From the NCBI RefSeq assembly GCF_029714325.1, contig NZ_CP121666.1:5890001-5954000 (forward strand): 64,000 nt of DNA, in the 5' to 3' direction. How positions within the stretch are numbered: position 1 is the stretch's first letter; every line of letters begins with the position of its first letter. The position numbers and the translations under genes are program-made. The DNA comes from Bradyrhizobium sp. CB1717. GTDB lineage: Bacteria; Pseudomonadota; Alphaproteobacteria; Rhizobiales; Xanthobacteraceae. The notes below the pieces were generated by a model. The model worked only from the letters and a program-made list of their open reading frames with translations, made no database searches and was not told where the DNA came from. Shown here piece after piece: positions 17,056-26,774 of this stretch.

Positions 17056-17924
17056 CAGTTCAATCCTCGTGTCGTAGCGTCGAAGAGCTCCTCGACCGCA
17101 TAGCGGCGCGGGATCAGCGCCTGCTGGAATGCGTAGTCGATGATCAGCTCGAGCGGTTTCCTGTTGGCTTCGATCCCGAACGGAACGAGGTCGGGCGTTG
17201 CCACAGGTCCCATCTGCGCCTTGTTCCGCTTGAGCAGATCATAGACGCCCGCGACCACGTCAGGGCGGGATTCTGCGAGCTGCTCCGTTACGACCACGAG
17301 ATGGTTGACCGGCACGACACCGCGGCGGGCGTACCATTTGGCGGCCTCTGCCGCCGGATCGGGGAACAGCGGCTTCAGCCTGGGATTGTCAGAGGTCTCG
17401 CCGAGCACGGCATCGAGCTCGCCATCGAGCAGCATCTGCAACACCTTCTTGTCCTTTGGCGCGCGCTCGGTCGTGTCGACATATTCGGCGACGTGCGGGT
17501 CCTCGAAGGTCACCCAGCGGATTTTGTCGAGATTGACGCCATAGTCGTTGGCGAGGATGCCCCTGATCCAGGCGCCCGTCGTGGTCGTGAACGAACGGAT
17601 GCCGACGCGCTTGCCTTCGAGATCGGACGGGCCGAGCGTGCCCCGGGCGGGATTGTAGAGCGCATAGGCATGCTGGAAGCGGCCCATCATGGTCGCCGGC
17701 AGCAGCACCAGCGGCTTGCCGTGCGCCTTCGCCATCAGGTAGGTGACGATCGCCATCTCGCAGACGTCGAACGCCTGCTCGCGCACCATCGGCTTGAATG
17801 CCGTGTTGGTCGGCGTGTACTCGATGAATTCCAAATCAAAGAGGTCGGAGCGGAGCGCGCCGCTCTTCACCGCCTGGACATGGGGGTGGCTGCCGAGCAC
17901 GGCTTTCAGCTTGTGACGTTCCAT
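17055..17924 (-). CDS. 4,5-dihydroxyphthalate-decarboxylase-like protein (SBP fold, cytoplasmic)
   Basis: 289 residues, no signal peptide. The periplasmic-binding-protein-like fold used by Pht5-type decarboxylases is seen in FDVCEMAIVTYLMAKAHGKP, DLEGKRVGIRSFTTTTGAWI and RGILANDYGVNLDKIRWVTFED. Known relatives convert 4,5-dihydroxyphthalate to protocatechuate, which would feed the lower pathway enzymes encoded next door. The alternative is a binding protein that lost its signal. The absence of a signal and the operon context favour an enzyme; moderate certainty. Confidence 0.7.
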   Translation of the reverse strand: MERHKLKAVLGSHPHVQAVKSGALRSDLFDLEFIEYTPTNTAFKPMVREQAFDVCEMAIVTYLMAKAHGKPLVLLPATMMGRFQHAYALYNPARGTLGPSDLEGKRVGIRSFTTTTGAWIRGILANDYGVNLDKIRWVTFEDPHVAEYVDTTERAPKDKKVLQMLLDGELDAVLGETSDNPRLKPLFPDPAAEAAKWYARRGVVPVNHLVVVTEQLAESRPDVVAGVYDLLKRNKAQMGPVATPDLVPFGIEANRKPLELIIDYAFQQALIPRRYAVEELFDATTRGLN

Positions 17925-17945
17925 GCGCCCGCTCCGTGACTTGCT

Positions 17946-18629
17946 TCAGACGTCCTCGGGATTGTCGACATAGACGAGGCCGGCCTTCGCCAGGGCCTCG
18001 CGCATGCTGTACATGTCGAGGCCGAGCTCGCCCGAGGCCAGCCGCTTGCGCTTGCCGCCTTCATCCGCGTTGCGCTTCTTGGCCTTCTCGGCGACTTCAG
18101 CCGCATAGCGCTTCGGCACCACGACGACGCCGTCGTCATCGGCGACGACGATGTCGCCGGGATCGACGTTGACGCCGGCGCAAACCACGGGGACGTTGAC
18201 CGAGCCGAGCGTGGCCTTGACCGTGCCCTTGGCCGAGACCGCGCGCGACCACACCGGAAAGTTCATCTCGTGCAGCGCTTTGACGTCGCGGCAGCCGGCA
18301 TCGATGATCAGCCCCTGCACGCCGCGCGCCTTCAGCGAGGTGGCCAGCAGCTCACCGAACATGCCGTCGGTATTGTCGGTGGTGCAGCCGACCACGAGGA
18401 TGTCGCCCTTTTTGCACTGCTCCACGGCGACGTGGATCATCCAGTTGTCGCCGGGCTGTGCCAGCACGGTGACCGCGGGACCGGCGATCGACGCACCTCC
18501 CCAGACCGGGCGCAAATACGGCTTCATCAGTCCGAGGCGGCCATAGGCCTCGTGCACGGTGGAGACGCCGTACTCCGCCATCCCGGCGGGATCGGCTCGC
18601 TCAATGTTGCGAACGACGACGGGCTTCAT
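17946..18629 (-). CDS. ligK: 4-carboxy-4-hydroxy-2-oxoadipate aldolase / oxaloacetate decarboxylase (RraA-like)
   Basis: 227-residue class II metal aldolase of the RraA/HMG-CHA aldolase family. It cleaves 4-carboxy-4-hydroxy-2-oxoadipate to pyruvate and oxaloacetate, the last step of the protocatechuate 4,5-cleavage and gallate pathways. The signature [14 protein letters not shown] carries the Arg and Asp that bind substrate and metal, and [20 protein letters not shown] follows. Overlaps galB by four bases (ATGA). Length matches LigK/ProA/GalC. Confidence 0.9.
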   Translation of the reverse strand: MKPVVVRNIERADPAGMAEYGVSTVHEAYGRLGLMKPYLRPVWGGASIAGPAVTVLAQPGDNWMIHVAVEQCKKGDILVVGCTTDNTDGMFGELLATSLKARGVQGLIIDAGCRDVKALHEMNFPVWSRAVSAKGTVKATLGSVNVPVVCAGVNVDPGDIVVADDDGVVVVPKRYAAEVAEKAKKRNADEGGKRKRLASGELGLDMYSMREALAKAGLVYVDNPEDV

Positions 18630-19339
18630 GCCAATTCCTCCGCAACGGTCGGGAACAGCCGCTGATAGGCCTCGCCATAGGTCATGGGCACGCCGGTGTT
18701 GCGGCTACCCTGGATGCCGCGGTTGAGCGCGACGCGCTCGTAATAGCCCCACAGGTGCTTCTGTGCGGCCAGGATCTGGAACGCCTCGTACTTCTCCTTC
18801 CAGACCTCGTCGATCTTGAGGATCGTGTCCGGCTTGTAATTGCACTGCTCGGGCTGGTGCGGCTCGAAAAGGAACACCGGCGGCGCGGAATATTTGTACT
18901 GCGCGCCCGGCTTGTGGCCCATGGCCTGCGCGACCACGCGCGTCTCCTGGGCGAAATGGGCCGCGTTTGGATGGTCGAAATTATAGGGATCTTCCAGTGC
19001 GTGCGTCAGCACAAAGCTCGGATTGAGCTCGCGGTAGATGTCGACCATGCGGTCGAAATGCGCCTCGGTGAGCTTGAGCGGGTAGTCGCCGCAGTCGAAG
19101 AACTCGATCTCGGCGCCGAGTAATTTTGCCGCCCGCTCCGCCTCGTCCTTGCGACCGGCCTTGACCGATTCCAGCGTCGCGCCCTTTTCCTTCCACGCGA
19201 ACTGGCTCTCGCCGCGCTCGCCAAAGGACATGCACACGATCTTCATGCGATAGCCCTTCTTCGCATGCAGCGCGATGGCGCCGCCGGCGCGCCAGACGAA
19301 ATCGCCGGGATGGGCGGTGACGACGAGACCTGTTTTCAT
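18626..19339 (-). CDS. galB: 4-oxalomesaconate hydratase, PIG-L type (GalB-like)
   Basis: 237-residue PIG-L-fold zinc protein. GalB of pseudomonads uses this fold for hydration of 4-oxalomesaconate, unlike the amidohydrolase-type LigJ. The metal motif reads [20 protein letters not shown], a variant of the usual AHPDDE, and a second metal His lies in [19 protein letters not shown]. The context between ligI and ligK strongly supports the hydratase role rather than a sugar deacetylase. Confidence 0.85.
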   Translation of the reverse strand: MKTGLVVTAHPGDFVWRAGGAIALHAKKGYRMKIVCMSFGERGESQFAWKEKGATLESVKAGRKDEAERAAKLLGAEIEFFDCGDYPLKLTEAHFDRMVDIYRELNPSFVLTHALEDPYNFDHPNAAHFAQETRVVAQAMGHKPGAQYKYSAPPVFLFEPHQPEQCNYKPDTILKIDEVWKEKYEAFQILAAQKHLWGYYERVALNRGIQGSRNTGVPMTYGEAYQRLFPTVAEELA

Positions 19340-19407
19340 GGGAGAACTCCCCTCTTTCGTTCGTAAGCATCATAGGCCGCCCGCGTCACGCCGGCAGCAG
19401 GTTCATT

Positions 19408-20708
19408 TCAAGCGACAGCGACCGCGGAGTCCTCGCCGTCGAGCACGCGCTTCAGCCGCTCGCCATCGAGCGCGCCTTCCCATTTGGCAATCGCGATGGT
19501 CGCAACCGCGTTCCCGATCAGGTTGGTCGGTGTCAGACCCTGCGACATCAGGCGGTGGATGCCGAGCACCAGCGCCACGCTCGTCACCGGGATGGTGCCG
19601 GTCGCCGACAGCGTCGCCGCCAGCACGACGAAGGCGGCGCCCGCGATCCCCGCCGCGCCCTTGGAGGTCACGAGCAGGATCAGCAAGAGCTCGATCTGCT
19701 CGGCGAGCCCGAACGGCGTGTTGGTCGCCTGCGCCAGAAACACAGAGGCGGCGGCAAGGTAGAGGCAGGTGCCGTCGAGATTGAAGGAATAGCCGGTCGG
19801 GATCACCAGCCCGACCACACTCTTCTCGCAGCCGGCCTTCTCCAGCTTGGTCAGCATCCGCGGCAGCACCGTCTCCGACGAGGTCGTGGCGATGCAGATC
19901 AGCAACTCCTCCCAGATGTAGCGGATCAGCTTAAGCAGCGAGAAGCCGCACAGCCGGGCCACCGGCCCGAGCGCAATGACGATGAAGACCAGGCAGGTCA
20001 GATAGAAGCCGCCAAGGAGCTTGCCGAGCGAGGCCAACGAACCGACGCCAAACTTGCCGACCGTGAAGGCGATGGCGCCGAACGCTCCGATCGGCGCCGC
20101 CCACATCACGAAGCCGACCACCGCGAACACCATCTTGGCGGCGATGTCGATCAGATGGACCAGCGGCGCGGCGCGCTCACCGAGCTGCACCAGCGCGAAG
20201 CCGCACAGCACGGAGATGAACAGCACCTGGAGGATGTTGCCCTCGGCAAAAGCACCGACGAACGTCGCCGGCACGATGTTCATCAGGAACGGCACGAAGC
20301 CGATCGCGCCGGTCTGCTTGACGTAAGGTTCGACGCGCTGGCATTGATGCTGGCGGGATCGATGTTCATGCCGACGCCGGGCCTGAGCAGGTTCACCGCG
20401 ACGAGACCGATGATCAGCGCGATCGTGGTCATGATCTCGAAATAGATGATCGCCTTCACCGCGACGCGCCCGACCCGCGCCATGTCGGCCATGTGGGCAA
20501 TGCCGTGCACGACGGTGCAGAAGATGATCGGCGCGATCAGCATCCGAATCGCCTTGATGAAGGCATCGCCAAGGGGCTGCATCTTGGCGCCCGCCTCGGG
20601 GCTGGCGATCCCAAGCGCGATCCCGGCCGCCATGGCGATGAGCACCTGGATCCAGAGCTCCTTCCACCAGGCGCTGCCGCGCGGCTTGTCGATCGCGATC
20701 GCCGTCAT
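19408..20708 (-). pseudogene. dctA: Dicarboxylate/cation symporter (DctA family), frameshifted
   Basis: DctA-type Na+/H+-dicarboxylate symporter of about 433 residues split by a frameshift. The N-terminal part (start 20708, ATGA overlap with ligI) reads to [15 protein letters not shown]. The remainder continues in another frame as [16 protein letters not shown] and contains the transport motifs TTSSETVLPRM, IPTGYSFNLDGTCLY and GIHRLMSQGLTPTNLIGN. Inserting one G at about 20334 (GCG-GTC) restores one frame. It would import the dicarboxylic or aromatic acid degraded by this operon. Real inactivation or sequencing error cannot be told apart here. Confidence 0.85.
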
Positions 20709-21589
20709 CGATCGAACCCGAACAGGCGCGCAGGGTTGTCGACCAGGATCTTCTGCTGGAACTCCGGCTCCGGCGCGAACAGCGGGATCAGATCGACGAG
20801 GTCGCCGTCATTCGGCATGACCTTGACGTTGGGATGCGGCCAGTCCGTGCCCCAGATGACGCGGTCGGGCGCGGTCTCGACGATCTTTCGCGCGAAGGGT
20901 ACCGCGTCGGTAAACGGCGGACCGACTGAGGACACCCGCTCGGAGCCGCAGATCTTGACCCAGCATTTCTCGTCGCGCTGCATCAGCTCGATCAGGATCT
21001 TGAATGGAAGCTGATCGAGCCCATCCGCCGCCTTCACCCGGCCCATATGGTCGATGGTGTAGCTCAGCGGCAGCCTGGTCAGCATGTCGGCATATTCAGG
21101 CAGGTCGATCGCATCGAAGTGCAGATCGATGTGCCAGCCGAGCGGCGTGACCATCGCGACGATGCGGTCGAATACGCGCTTGTCGGGCACGCCGCCGAGA
21201 TGGCGGACGAAATTGAAGCGGCAGCCGCGAAAACCGCCCTCGTGCAGCACGCGCAGTTCGCGCTCGGTAATGGTGTCGTCGATATTGGCGACCGCACGGT
21301 AGGCGCCATTGCTCTCGGCGATCGCATCGAGCGCCACCGTGTTGTCGGTGCCGTGCACGCTGGCATTGACGATGACCGCGCGCTCCACGCCGAGCTTGGC
21401 GTGCAGCGCCCTGAAATCCTCCAGCGGCGCGTCAGGCGGCGTGTAGGAGCGATCGGGCGCGTAAGGGTATTTCGAGCCGGGCCCGAAGATGTGGCAATGC
21501 GCGTCACAGGACAGCTTGGGCAGCTTGAACTTCGGCGTGCGCGTGTTCGGATCGGGCGGCGGAATGGTCGGCGTGTACATCATCGTCAT
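20705..21589 (-). CDS. ligI: 2-pyrone-4,6-dicarboxylate hydrolase
   Basis: About 294-residue amidohydrolase-superfamily lactonase opening 2-pyrone-4,6-dicarboxylate to 4-oxalomesaconate. Seen: [16 protein letters not shown] then [20 protein letters not shown] (HxH motif), [11 protein letters not shown], the central [10 protein letters not shown] and TIDHMGR, and metal/catalytic Asp in [10 protein letters not shown]. LigI does not need a bound metal even though it keeps the fold. The start is uncertain: an upstream TTG at 21622 overlaps the tetR stop, while ATG codons at 21589, 21583 and 21580 fit the length of homologs better. Confidence 0.9.
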   Translation of the reverse strand: MTMMYTPTIPPPDPNTRTPKFKLPKLSCDAHCHIFGPGSKYPYAPDRSYTPPDAPLEDFRALHAKLGVERAVIVNASVHGTDNTVALDAIAESNGAYRAVANIDDTITERELRVLHEGGFRGCRFNFVRHLGGVPDKRVFDRIVAMVTPLGWHIDLHFDAIDLPEYADMLTRLPLSYTIDHMGRVKAADGLDQLPFKILIELMQRDEKCWVKICGSERVSSVGPPFTDAVPFARKIVETAPDRVIWGTDWPHPNVKVMPNDGDLVDLIPLFAPEPEFQQKILVDNPARLFGFDR

Positions 21590-21618
21590 CACTTGAATCG
21601 CGAGCGAGACTGTTTCCT

Positions 21619-22329
21619 TCAAGTCTTGCTGCTGACGGCCGGTCGCCGCCGTGCAGGCGCCGCCTGGTCAAGCGCCGGCGCCTGGAACGCGGCAACGGTC
21701 GCCTGCACCAATTGCTCGATGGCGCCCGCGGCATCGCTGCCGTCGGCCTCGCCGCGCGACAGGCGCGAGACGCGGTCCGGCGTCACCAGCGAATAATAGA
21801 GTGCGCCGAGCAGGAAATGGCTGCGCCAGACGATGTCGGTGCGCGGAATGTGCGGCAGGCTCTCGTGGATCGCGTCGATGAAGGCGTGGCTGGTGTCATC
21901 GAATGTCTGCGCGATGATCTTTCGCGCAACCTCGTTTCCTTCCGCCGACATCACCGCGCGCAGCCGCGTGAAGCGCGCCCCGCCACCGGCGAGATCGCTG
22001 CCAGAGGTGAAGGCCGGCACCACATAGGCACGCACGATCGCTTCCAACCGGTCCTGCAGATCGCGCACGCGCTTTGCGGCGGCGAGCAGCTCGGAACGGC
22101 GCAAATTCATCGGCCCGCAATGGCGCCGGTAGATCTCCAGCAGCAGGCCGTCCTTGGTCTTGAAATGATAGGTCACGCTGCCGGGATTGGCCCCGGCGGC
22201 CTGCGCGATGTCGCGCACCGAGACGGCATTGAAGCCGTTGGTGGCGAACAGCTCCTCGGCTGCGGCGAGGATCGCCTCGCGCATGTTCGGCTTGCGGGCC
22301 GTTTCCTTGCTGGTGGGCTTGCGTACCAT
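21619..22329 (-). CDS. TetR-family regulator of the lower aromatic pathway
   Basis: 236-residue TetR repressor. The helix-turn-helix region is REAILAAAEELFATNGFNAV and SVRDIAQAAGANPGSVTYHF, followed by a large ligand-binding helical domain with a C-terminal tetracycline-repressor-like domain. First gene of the ligI-dctA-galB-ligK operon. Its ATG lies four bases from a near-perfect palindrome (22333-22351), so the transcript may be leaderless. The same promoter and operator recur upstream of the extradiol dioxygenase at 44.8 kb, so this protein probably controls both. Confidence 0.92.
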   Translation of the reverse strand: MVRKPTSKETARKPNMREAILAAAEELFATNGFNAVSVRDIAQAAGANPGSVTYHFKTKDGLLLEIYRRHCGPMNLRRSELLAAAKRVRDLQDRLEAIVRAYVVPAFTSGSDLAGGGARFTRLRAVMSAEGNEVARKIIAQTFDDTSHAFIDAIHESLPHIPRTDIVWRSHFLLGALYYSLVTPDRVSRLSRGEADGSDAAGAIEQLVQATVAAFQAPALDQAAPARRRPAVSSKT

Positions 22330-22332
22330 GTG

Positions 22333-22368
22333 ATTTGTACTATCGTACAAAAGATCAGGTCTCGTCAA
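22333..22368 (-). promoter_or_regulatory. TetR promoter/operator (copy 1)
   Basis: Operator ATTTGTAC - TATC - GTACAAAA (22333-22352) and, on the minus strand, a -35-like TTGACG at 22363-22368. About 36 of 41 bases match the segment at 44839-44874, including the spacer between -35 and operator (AGGTC.CGTCAACAA on the plus strand). The promoter fires leftwards into tetR and may also affect the divergent Bug gene. Confidence 0.72.
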
Positions 22369-22443
22369 CAAGAACCATGGGCATCGTCCGGAGCGGCTCA
22401 GAGACCGCCGCCAGGGATGGAATGCCCGCAAGGAGTGCTGGGA

Positions 22444-23421
22444 ATGCTGGGTTTGAACACAATGATCGGCCGGCTCGCGGTCGGTGCAGGCATGCTGCTG
22501 GCAGCGAGTGCCGCGCAGGCCGACAATTATCCGAGCAAGCCGGTCCACATCCTGGTGCCCTATGCGGCCGGCGGCGCGGTCGACGTGCTCGCGCGTACCC
22601 TGGGCCAGGCGCTGGCCAAGACCTGGGGTCAGCAGCCAGTGATCGACAACCGTCCCGGCGCCGGCGGCATCGTGGCGTCACAGACCCTGGCGCAGGCTGC
22701 GCCCGACGGCTACACGCTGATCCTGGTCGCGAGCGGTCATCCGCTGAACCAGTTCATCTATCCGAGCGTGCCCTACGACACGTTCAAGGACTTTACGGCG
22801 ATCACCGAGGTCGCCTCCTCGCCGCTCGCGATCGTCGTGGCCAAGGACAGCCCCTACAAGACGCTCGGCGATCTCCTCTCCGCGGCCAAGAAGGAGCCGG
22901 ACAAGCTCTCCTACGGCATGTCCGGCAACGGCACCTCGGCGCATCTCGCCGGCGAGCTGCTGAAATACATGTCCGGCACCAAGATCGTCGCGATCCCCTA
23001 CAAGGGCGGCGCACCGGCGCTGACGGCCGTGATCGCCGGCGAGATCCCGCTCAGCATCAATCCGCTCGCGGAAGCCATCGGCCAGCTCGAGGGCGGCCCG
23101 GTGCGCGCGCTTGCGGTGACCTCGGCCGAACGCTCCAAGGCGCTGCCGGATGTTCCGACCATCGCCGAGGCCGGCGTACCCGGCTACGACGTCTCGGTCT
23201 GGTGGGGCGTGCTGGGTCCGGCCAAGATGCCGCCGGAGATCGTCGCCAAGCTCGAGACCGACCTGAAGGGCGCGCTGCAAGACCCGAGCGTGCTGTCGAC
23301 GCTCGGCAAGATCGGCGCAGCCCCCGTCGGCTCCTCCGCCAAGGATTTCGACGCCTACATGCACGCCGAGGCGACCAAATGGGAGCCGGTGCTGAAGGCC
23401 GCCAACATCCGCGCGCAGTAG
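22444..23421 (+). CDS. Tripartite tricarboxylate transporter substrate-binding protein (Bug family)
   Basis: 325-residue periplasmic Bug protein with signal MIGRLAVGAGMLLAASAAQA. Family features are YPSKPVHILVPYAAGGAVDV at the mature N-terminus, DNRPGAGGIVASQTLAQAAP and GYDVSVWWGVLGPAKMPPEI. The start is set by AAGGAG eight bases upstream. Bug proteins bind carboxylates and usually partner TctAB or act as sensors; no membrane subunits are nearby. Divergent from the TetR operon and sharing its operator gap, it may scavenge the aromatic or dicarboxylic acid used there. Confidence 0.9.
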   Translation: MLGLNTMIGRLAVGAGMLLAASAAQADNYPSKPVHILVPYAAGGAVDVLARTLGQALAKTWGQQPVIDNRPGAGGIVASQTLAQAAPDGYTLILVASGHPLNQFIYPSVPYDTFKDFTAITEVASSPLAIVVAKDSPYKTLGDLLSAAKKEPDKLSYGMSGNGTSAHLAGELLKYMSGTKIVAIPYKGGAPALTAVIAGEIPLSINPLAEAIGQLEGGPVRALAVTSAERSKALPDVPTIAEAGVPGYDVSVWWGVLGPAKMPPEIVAKLETDLKGALQDPSVLSTLGKIGAAPVGSSAKDFDAYMHAEATKWEPVLKAANIRAQ

Positions 23422-23431
23422 GGTTCTTCAC

Positions 23432-24226
23432 ATGAGGACCTCTTCCGGACGCCTTGCGCGCACCGCCCTGCTCGCGGTTACCGTCATTAGCCTGCTCGGC
23501 GCGCCTGCGCGCGCCGATGGCGAAGCAAAGCTTCTCGCGCCGAGCGGCACCTTGCGCGTCGGCATCTATCCGGGCAGTCCGACCTCGATGGTCACAGATC
23601 CGGCCGGCAAGCCGCACGGCCTCGCCTACGATCTCGGCGGCGAGCTGGCAAAACGGCTCGGCGTTGGCGTCGACTATGTCAGGTTTCAGCGCGTCGCCGA
23701 CATCGTCACCGCGATCCACGACGGCCAGGTCGACTTCACCGTGACCAACGCCACACCGGCGCGCGCGAGCGAGGTCAGCTTCAGCCAGCCAGTGCTTTCG
23801 ATCGAGCTCGGCTATCTCGTTCCCGCGAATTCACAGGTCGCAAAGATCGAGGATATCGACAAGCCTGGCGTGAAGATCGGCGTCACCAAGGGCTCGACCT
23901 CCGAGCGCGTCCTGCCGGCGAAATTCAAGGCGGCAACCATCATTCCCGCCGAAAGCGTCAAGGTCGCCACCGCCATGTTCGGACGCGGCGAGATCGACCT
24001 CTACGCCACCAACAAGCCGACGCTGTTCGAAATGTCCGACCAGATGCCGGGCGCCAAGATCCTCGACGGCAATTGGGGGCTGGAGCACATGGCGATCGCG
24101 ATCCCCCGGGGGCGCGAGGACGCGCTTCCCCTGCTCAACCACTTCGTGGCCGAAGAGCGATCATCCGGCGCGCTGGACACGATCCAGCAGCAGGCGGGCC
24201 TGCGCGGCGCGACCAAGGCTCAATAA
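23432..24226 (+). CDS. ABC transporter substrate-binding protein (SBP family 3)
   Basis: 264-residue polar-amino-acid-type binding protein: signal ending GAPARADGE, then GTLRVGIYPGSPTSM, PHGLAYDLGGELAKRLGVGV and DIVTAIHDGQVDFTVTNATPAR in the first lobe. Ten bases after the Bug gene on the same strand, so probably co-transcribed. The two unrelated binding proteins side by side without permeases suggest ligand scavenging or sensing rather than a complete transporter. Confidence 0.88.
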   Translation: MRTSSGRLARTALLAVTVISLLGAPARADGEAKLLAPSGTLRVGIYPGSPTSMVTDPAGKPHGLAYDLGGELAKRLGVGVDYVRFQRVADIVTAIHDGQVDFTVTNATPARASEVSFSQPVLSIELGYLVPANSQVAKIEDIDKPGVKIGVTKGSTSERVLPAKFKAATIIPAESVKVATAMFGRGEIDLYATNKPTLFEMSDQMPGAKILDGNWGLEHMAIAIPRGREDALPLLNHFVAEERSSGALDTIQQQAGLRGATKAQ

Positions 24227-24243
24227 AGGCAGCACCGCACCGG

Positions 24244-25389
24244 TCAATTGTGGGCGCCCGCCCGAATCCGCTCCGGCGCGGCGGGGCGCTCGAACAATTC
24301 GATGTCATCGCCTCCTCCTTGCGGGATCAGGATCGCGCGTTCGCGCGGCAGGGCTTCCGGCATCTCGTCGCGGATGAAGGCGATCAGCTTCTCTCGCATC
24401 TCGCAGCGCAGGTCCCAGGACTGCGGCGCATTCCGGGCGCTGACCAGCGCGCGCAGCTCGATGGTGCGCGAATCCGCGTCGATCACCTGGAGATTGACGA
24501 CGGCGCCGTCCCAAAGCTTGGACTCCTTCACCGCCTCCTCCAGCCAGCGCCGGATGCGCGGCACATCGGCGCGATAATCGATATGCAGCGCGATCACGCC
24601 GATCAGGGAGGCGGTGTCGCGGGTCCAGTTCTGGAACGGCTTTTCGATGAAGTAGGACAGCGGCACCACCATGCGTCGCCAGTCCCAGAGTCGGATCACC
24701 ACATAGGTCGAGGCGATGTCCTCGACCCAGCCCCACTCGTTCTCGATGATCACGGCATCCTCGATCCGGATCGGCTGGGTGATTGCGATCTGCAATCCCG
24801 CGATCAGGTTGCTGAGCAGCGGACGGGCGGCAAGACCGACGATGATACCGGCAGCGCCCGCGGAGGCGAACAGGCTGACGCCGTATTGCCTCACCGAATC
24901 GAACGTCATCAGCGCTGCCGATACCGTGATGATGACGATGATGGTGTCGGTAACGCGCTTGAACACGCGCACCTGCGTGACATGCTTGCGCGCGACGAAA
25001 TTCTCGGCGACGTCGCGGAAGTTCTGCAGGTATCGCGCCGCGCTCATGTCGACGACGCGGATCGAGATCCAGCCGATCAGCGCGATGAAGGCGACGACGA
25101 AAAGGCTCGTCAGCGGCTTGCGGAAAACATCATCCAGCGGCGCGAGCGGCAGGACCAGTGCGACGGCGGCAAGGCACAGCGCCAGCTGGGCTGGGCCGGA
25201 CGTACGCTCGATGAACACGCTCAGAAGCGGAAGCCGGGTTCCGAAGGCGCGATTCAGCAGCCAGACGGCAAATCGATAAAACGACAGGGCAAGCAGCATC
25301 GCCCCGGCGACCAGGCCGAGACCAATGAACCATGATGGTATCCACCCGAACATCTTGTCGATGTCGGCCATGAGGGTCTGCCAATTCAT
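24244..25389 (-). CDS. MscS-family mechanosensitive ion channel
   Basis: 381-residue small-conductance channel. Four to five predicted membrane helices in residues 15-200, the pore-lining helix QYGVSLFASAGAAGIIVGLAARPLLSNLIAGLQ split here for length reading as GVSLFASAGAAGI and VGLAARPLLSNL, then the MscS beta domain ITQPIRIEDAVIIENEWGWV and a C-terminal cytoplasmic domain. Longer than E. coli MscS (286 aa) because of extra N-terminal helices. Serves release of solutes upon osmotic downshock. Independent of the neighbouring genes. Confidence 0.9.
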   Translation of the reverse strand: MNWQTLMADIDKMFGWIPSWFIGLGLVAGAMLLALSFYRFAVWLLNRAFGTRLPLLSVFIERTSGPAQLALCLAAVALVLPLAPLDDVFRKPLTSLFVVAFIALIGWISIRVVDMSAARYLQNFRDVAENFVARKHVTQVRVFKRVTDTIIVIITVSAALMTFDSVRQYGVSLFASAGAAGIIVGLAARPLLSNLIAGLQIAITQPIRIEDAVIIENEWGWVEDIASTYVVIRLWDWRRMVVPLSYFIEKPFQNWTRDTASLIGVIALHIDYRADVPRIRRWLEEAVKESKLWDGAVVNLQVIDADSRTIELRALVSARNAPQSWDLRCEMREKLIAFIRDEMPEALPRERAILIPQGGGDDIELFERPAAPERIRAGAHN

Positions 25390-25514
25390 TGATATCCCCG
25401 TCTTGCATTCGCGTCAGCGCTCAACGCCCCCCGGCCGGCTTCGCTCCCCCGCCTCGTGCAACGCAGCATTCCGCTGGTGCAACTGTCGCCGACCTGCGCT
25501 AGTTTGTGGTTCGG

Positions 25515-26768
25515 ATGACCAGACGAACCGGCAGCGCCGATCTTCCTCTCCACACCGGACGGGTTCCGCCGTGGCTCGCGAGCCGCATGGCAACGCTCGG
25601 CGCAATCGTCACGCAGGCGGTCGTGCATCATTACGGGCGCGATGCATTCCTGCAGCGGCTGTCGCATCCGTTCTGGTTCCAGTCGTTCGGCGCCGTGATG
25701 GGGATGGATTGGCACTCCTCGGGAATCACCACGTCGGTGATCGGCGCGCTGAAGCGCGGGCTCGGCCCGCTCCAGGACGAGCTCGGCATCTATGTCTGCG
25801 GCGGCCGCGGCCAGCATTCGCGCAAGACGCCGGACGAGCTGCTGCAGCTCGGCGATCGCGTCGGGTTCGATGGCGCAAAGCTGACGCGCGCCAGCCGTCT
25901 GGTGGCCAAGGTCGACAGCGCCGCGGTGCAGGACGGATTCGATCTCTATCTCCACGGCTTCTTCGTCACCACTGAGGGCAAGTGGACGGTGGTGCAGCAG
26001 GGTATGAACGGCGACAAGCGTCAGGCCCGCCGCTATCACTGGCATTCCGAGACGCTGAAGAGCTTTGTCGATGCGCCCCACAGCGCAATCGACGGTCCCG
26101 CCCAAGGCGAGATCGTCAATCTCACCGATCACCGCGCCGACGTCTCGCGCACCGCGCAGCTTGAACTGCTCTCCGAGCTCGGCCCCGATCGCATCCTGAC
26201 GGAATTCGAGCGGCTCACCAACACGACGCCCGAGCCGGCGCAGGCCATGCTGCCGCATCTGATCATGCCTGATCATCACGATGTCAGGCCCAAGGACGTG
26301 TTCGCCCGCCGCCTGCATGGCACGCTGGCTGCGGCGGCCGAGCGCGGCCCGGTGGATTTCCCGGAGTTGCTGCTGACGCCCGGCGTCGGCGCGCGCACGG
26401 TGCGCTCGCTGGCGATGGTGGCCGAGGTCGTGCACGGCGCGCCCTATCGCTTCACGGACCCGGCGCGCTTCTCGCTCGCCCATGGCGGCAAGGACCGACA
26501 TCCCTATCCGGTCCCGATCAAGGTCTATGACGAGACCATTCGTGTGCTGAAAGGTGCAATCCAGAACGCAAAGCTCGGTCGCGAGGAGGAGATGCAGGCG
26601 ATCAAGCGCCTCGACGACCAGGCGCGGCGGCTGGAGCGGACCGCGCGTGGACCGTCGGTGGAGTCGTTCATCGCGGGTGAACGCGCCGCCTCGCCCGATC
26701 TCGACGGTCGCTCCGTGTTCGGCTGGGAGCGCGAGCTCGCGGCCGCGAAGAAGTCGACCGGCTCCTGA
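25515..26768 (+). CDS. DUF763 domain protein
   Basis: 417-residue conserved protein; the DUF763 hallmark RRTGSADLPLHTGRVPPWLA opens the sequence, followed by GAIVTQAVVHHYGRDAFLQR and LSHPFWFQSFGAVMGMDWHS. The middle contains YLHGFFVTTEGKWTVVQQGM, reminiscent of a nucleic-acid-processing fold, and the last 60 residues are charged and helical. Function unknown in the literature known to me; relatives occur in archaea and bacteria. ATG is preferred over an in-frame GTG nine bases upstream. Confidence 0.85.
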   Translation: MTRRTGSADLPLHTGRVPPWLASRMATLGAIVTQAVVHHYGRDAFLQRLSHPFWFQSFGAVMGMDWHSSGITTSVIGALKRGLGPLQDELGIYVCGGRGQHSRKTPDELLQLGDRVGFDGAKLTRASRLVAKVDSAAVQDGFDLYLHGFFVTTEGKWTVVQQGMNGDKRQARRYHWHSETLKSFVDAPHSAIDGPAQGEIVNLTDHRADVSRTAQLELLSELGPDRILTEFERLTNTTPEPAQAMLPHLIMPDHHDVRPKDVFARRLHGTLAAAAERGPVDFPELLLTPGVGARTVRSLAMVAEVVHGAPYRFTDPARFSLAHGGKDRHPYPVPIKVYDETIRVLKGAIQNAKLGREEEMQAIKRLDDQARRLERTARGPSVESFIAGERAASPDLDGRSVFGWERELAAAKKSTGS

Positions 26769-26774
26769 GCGCGC

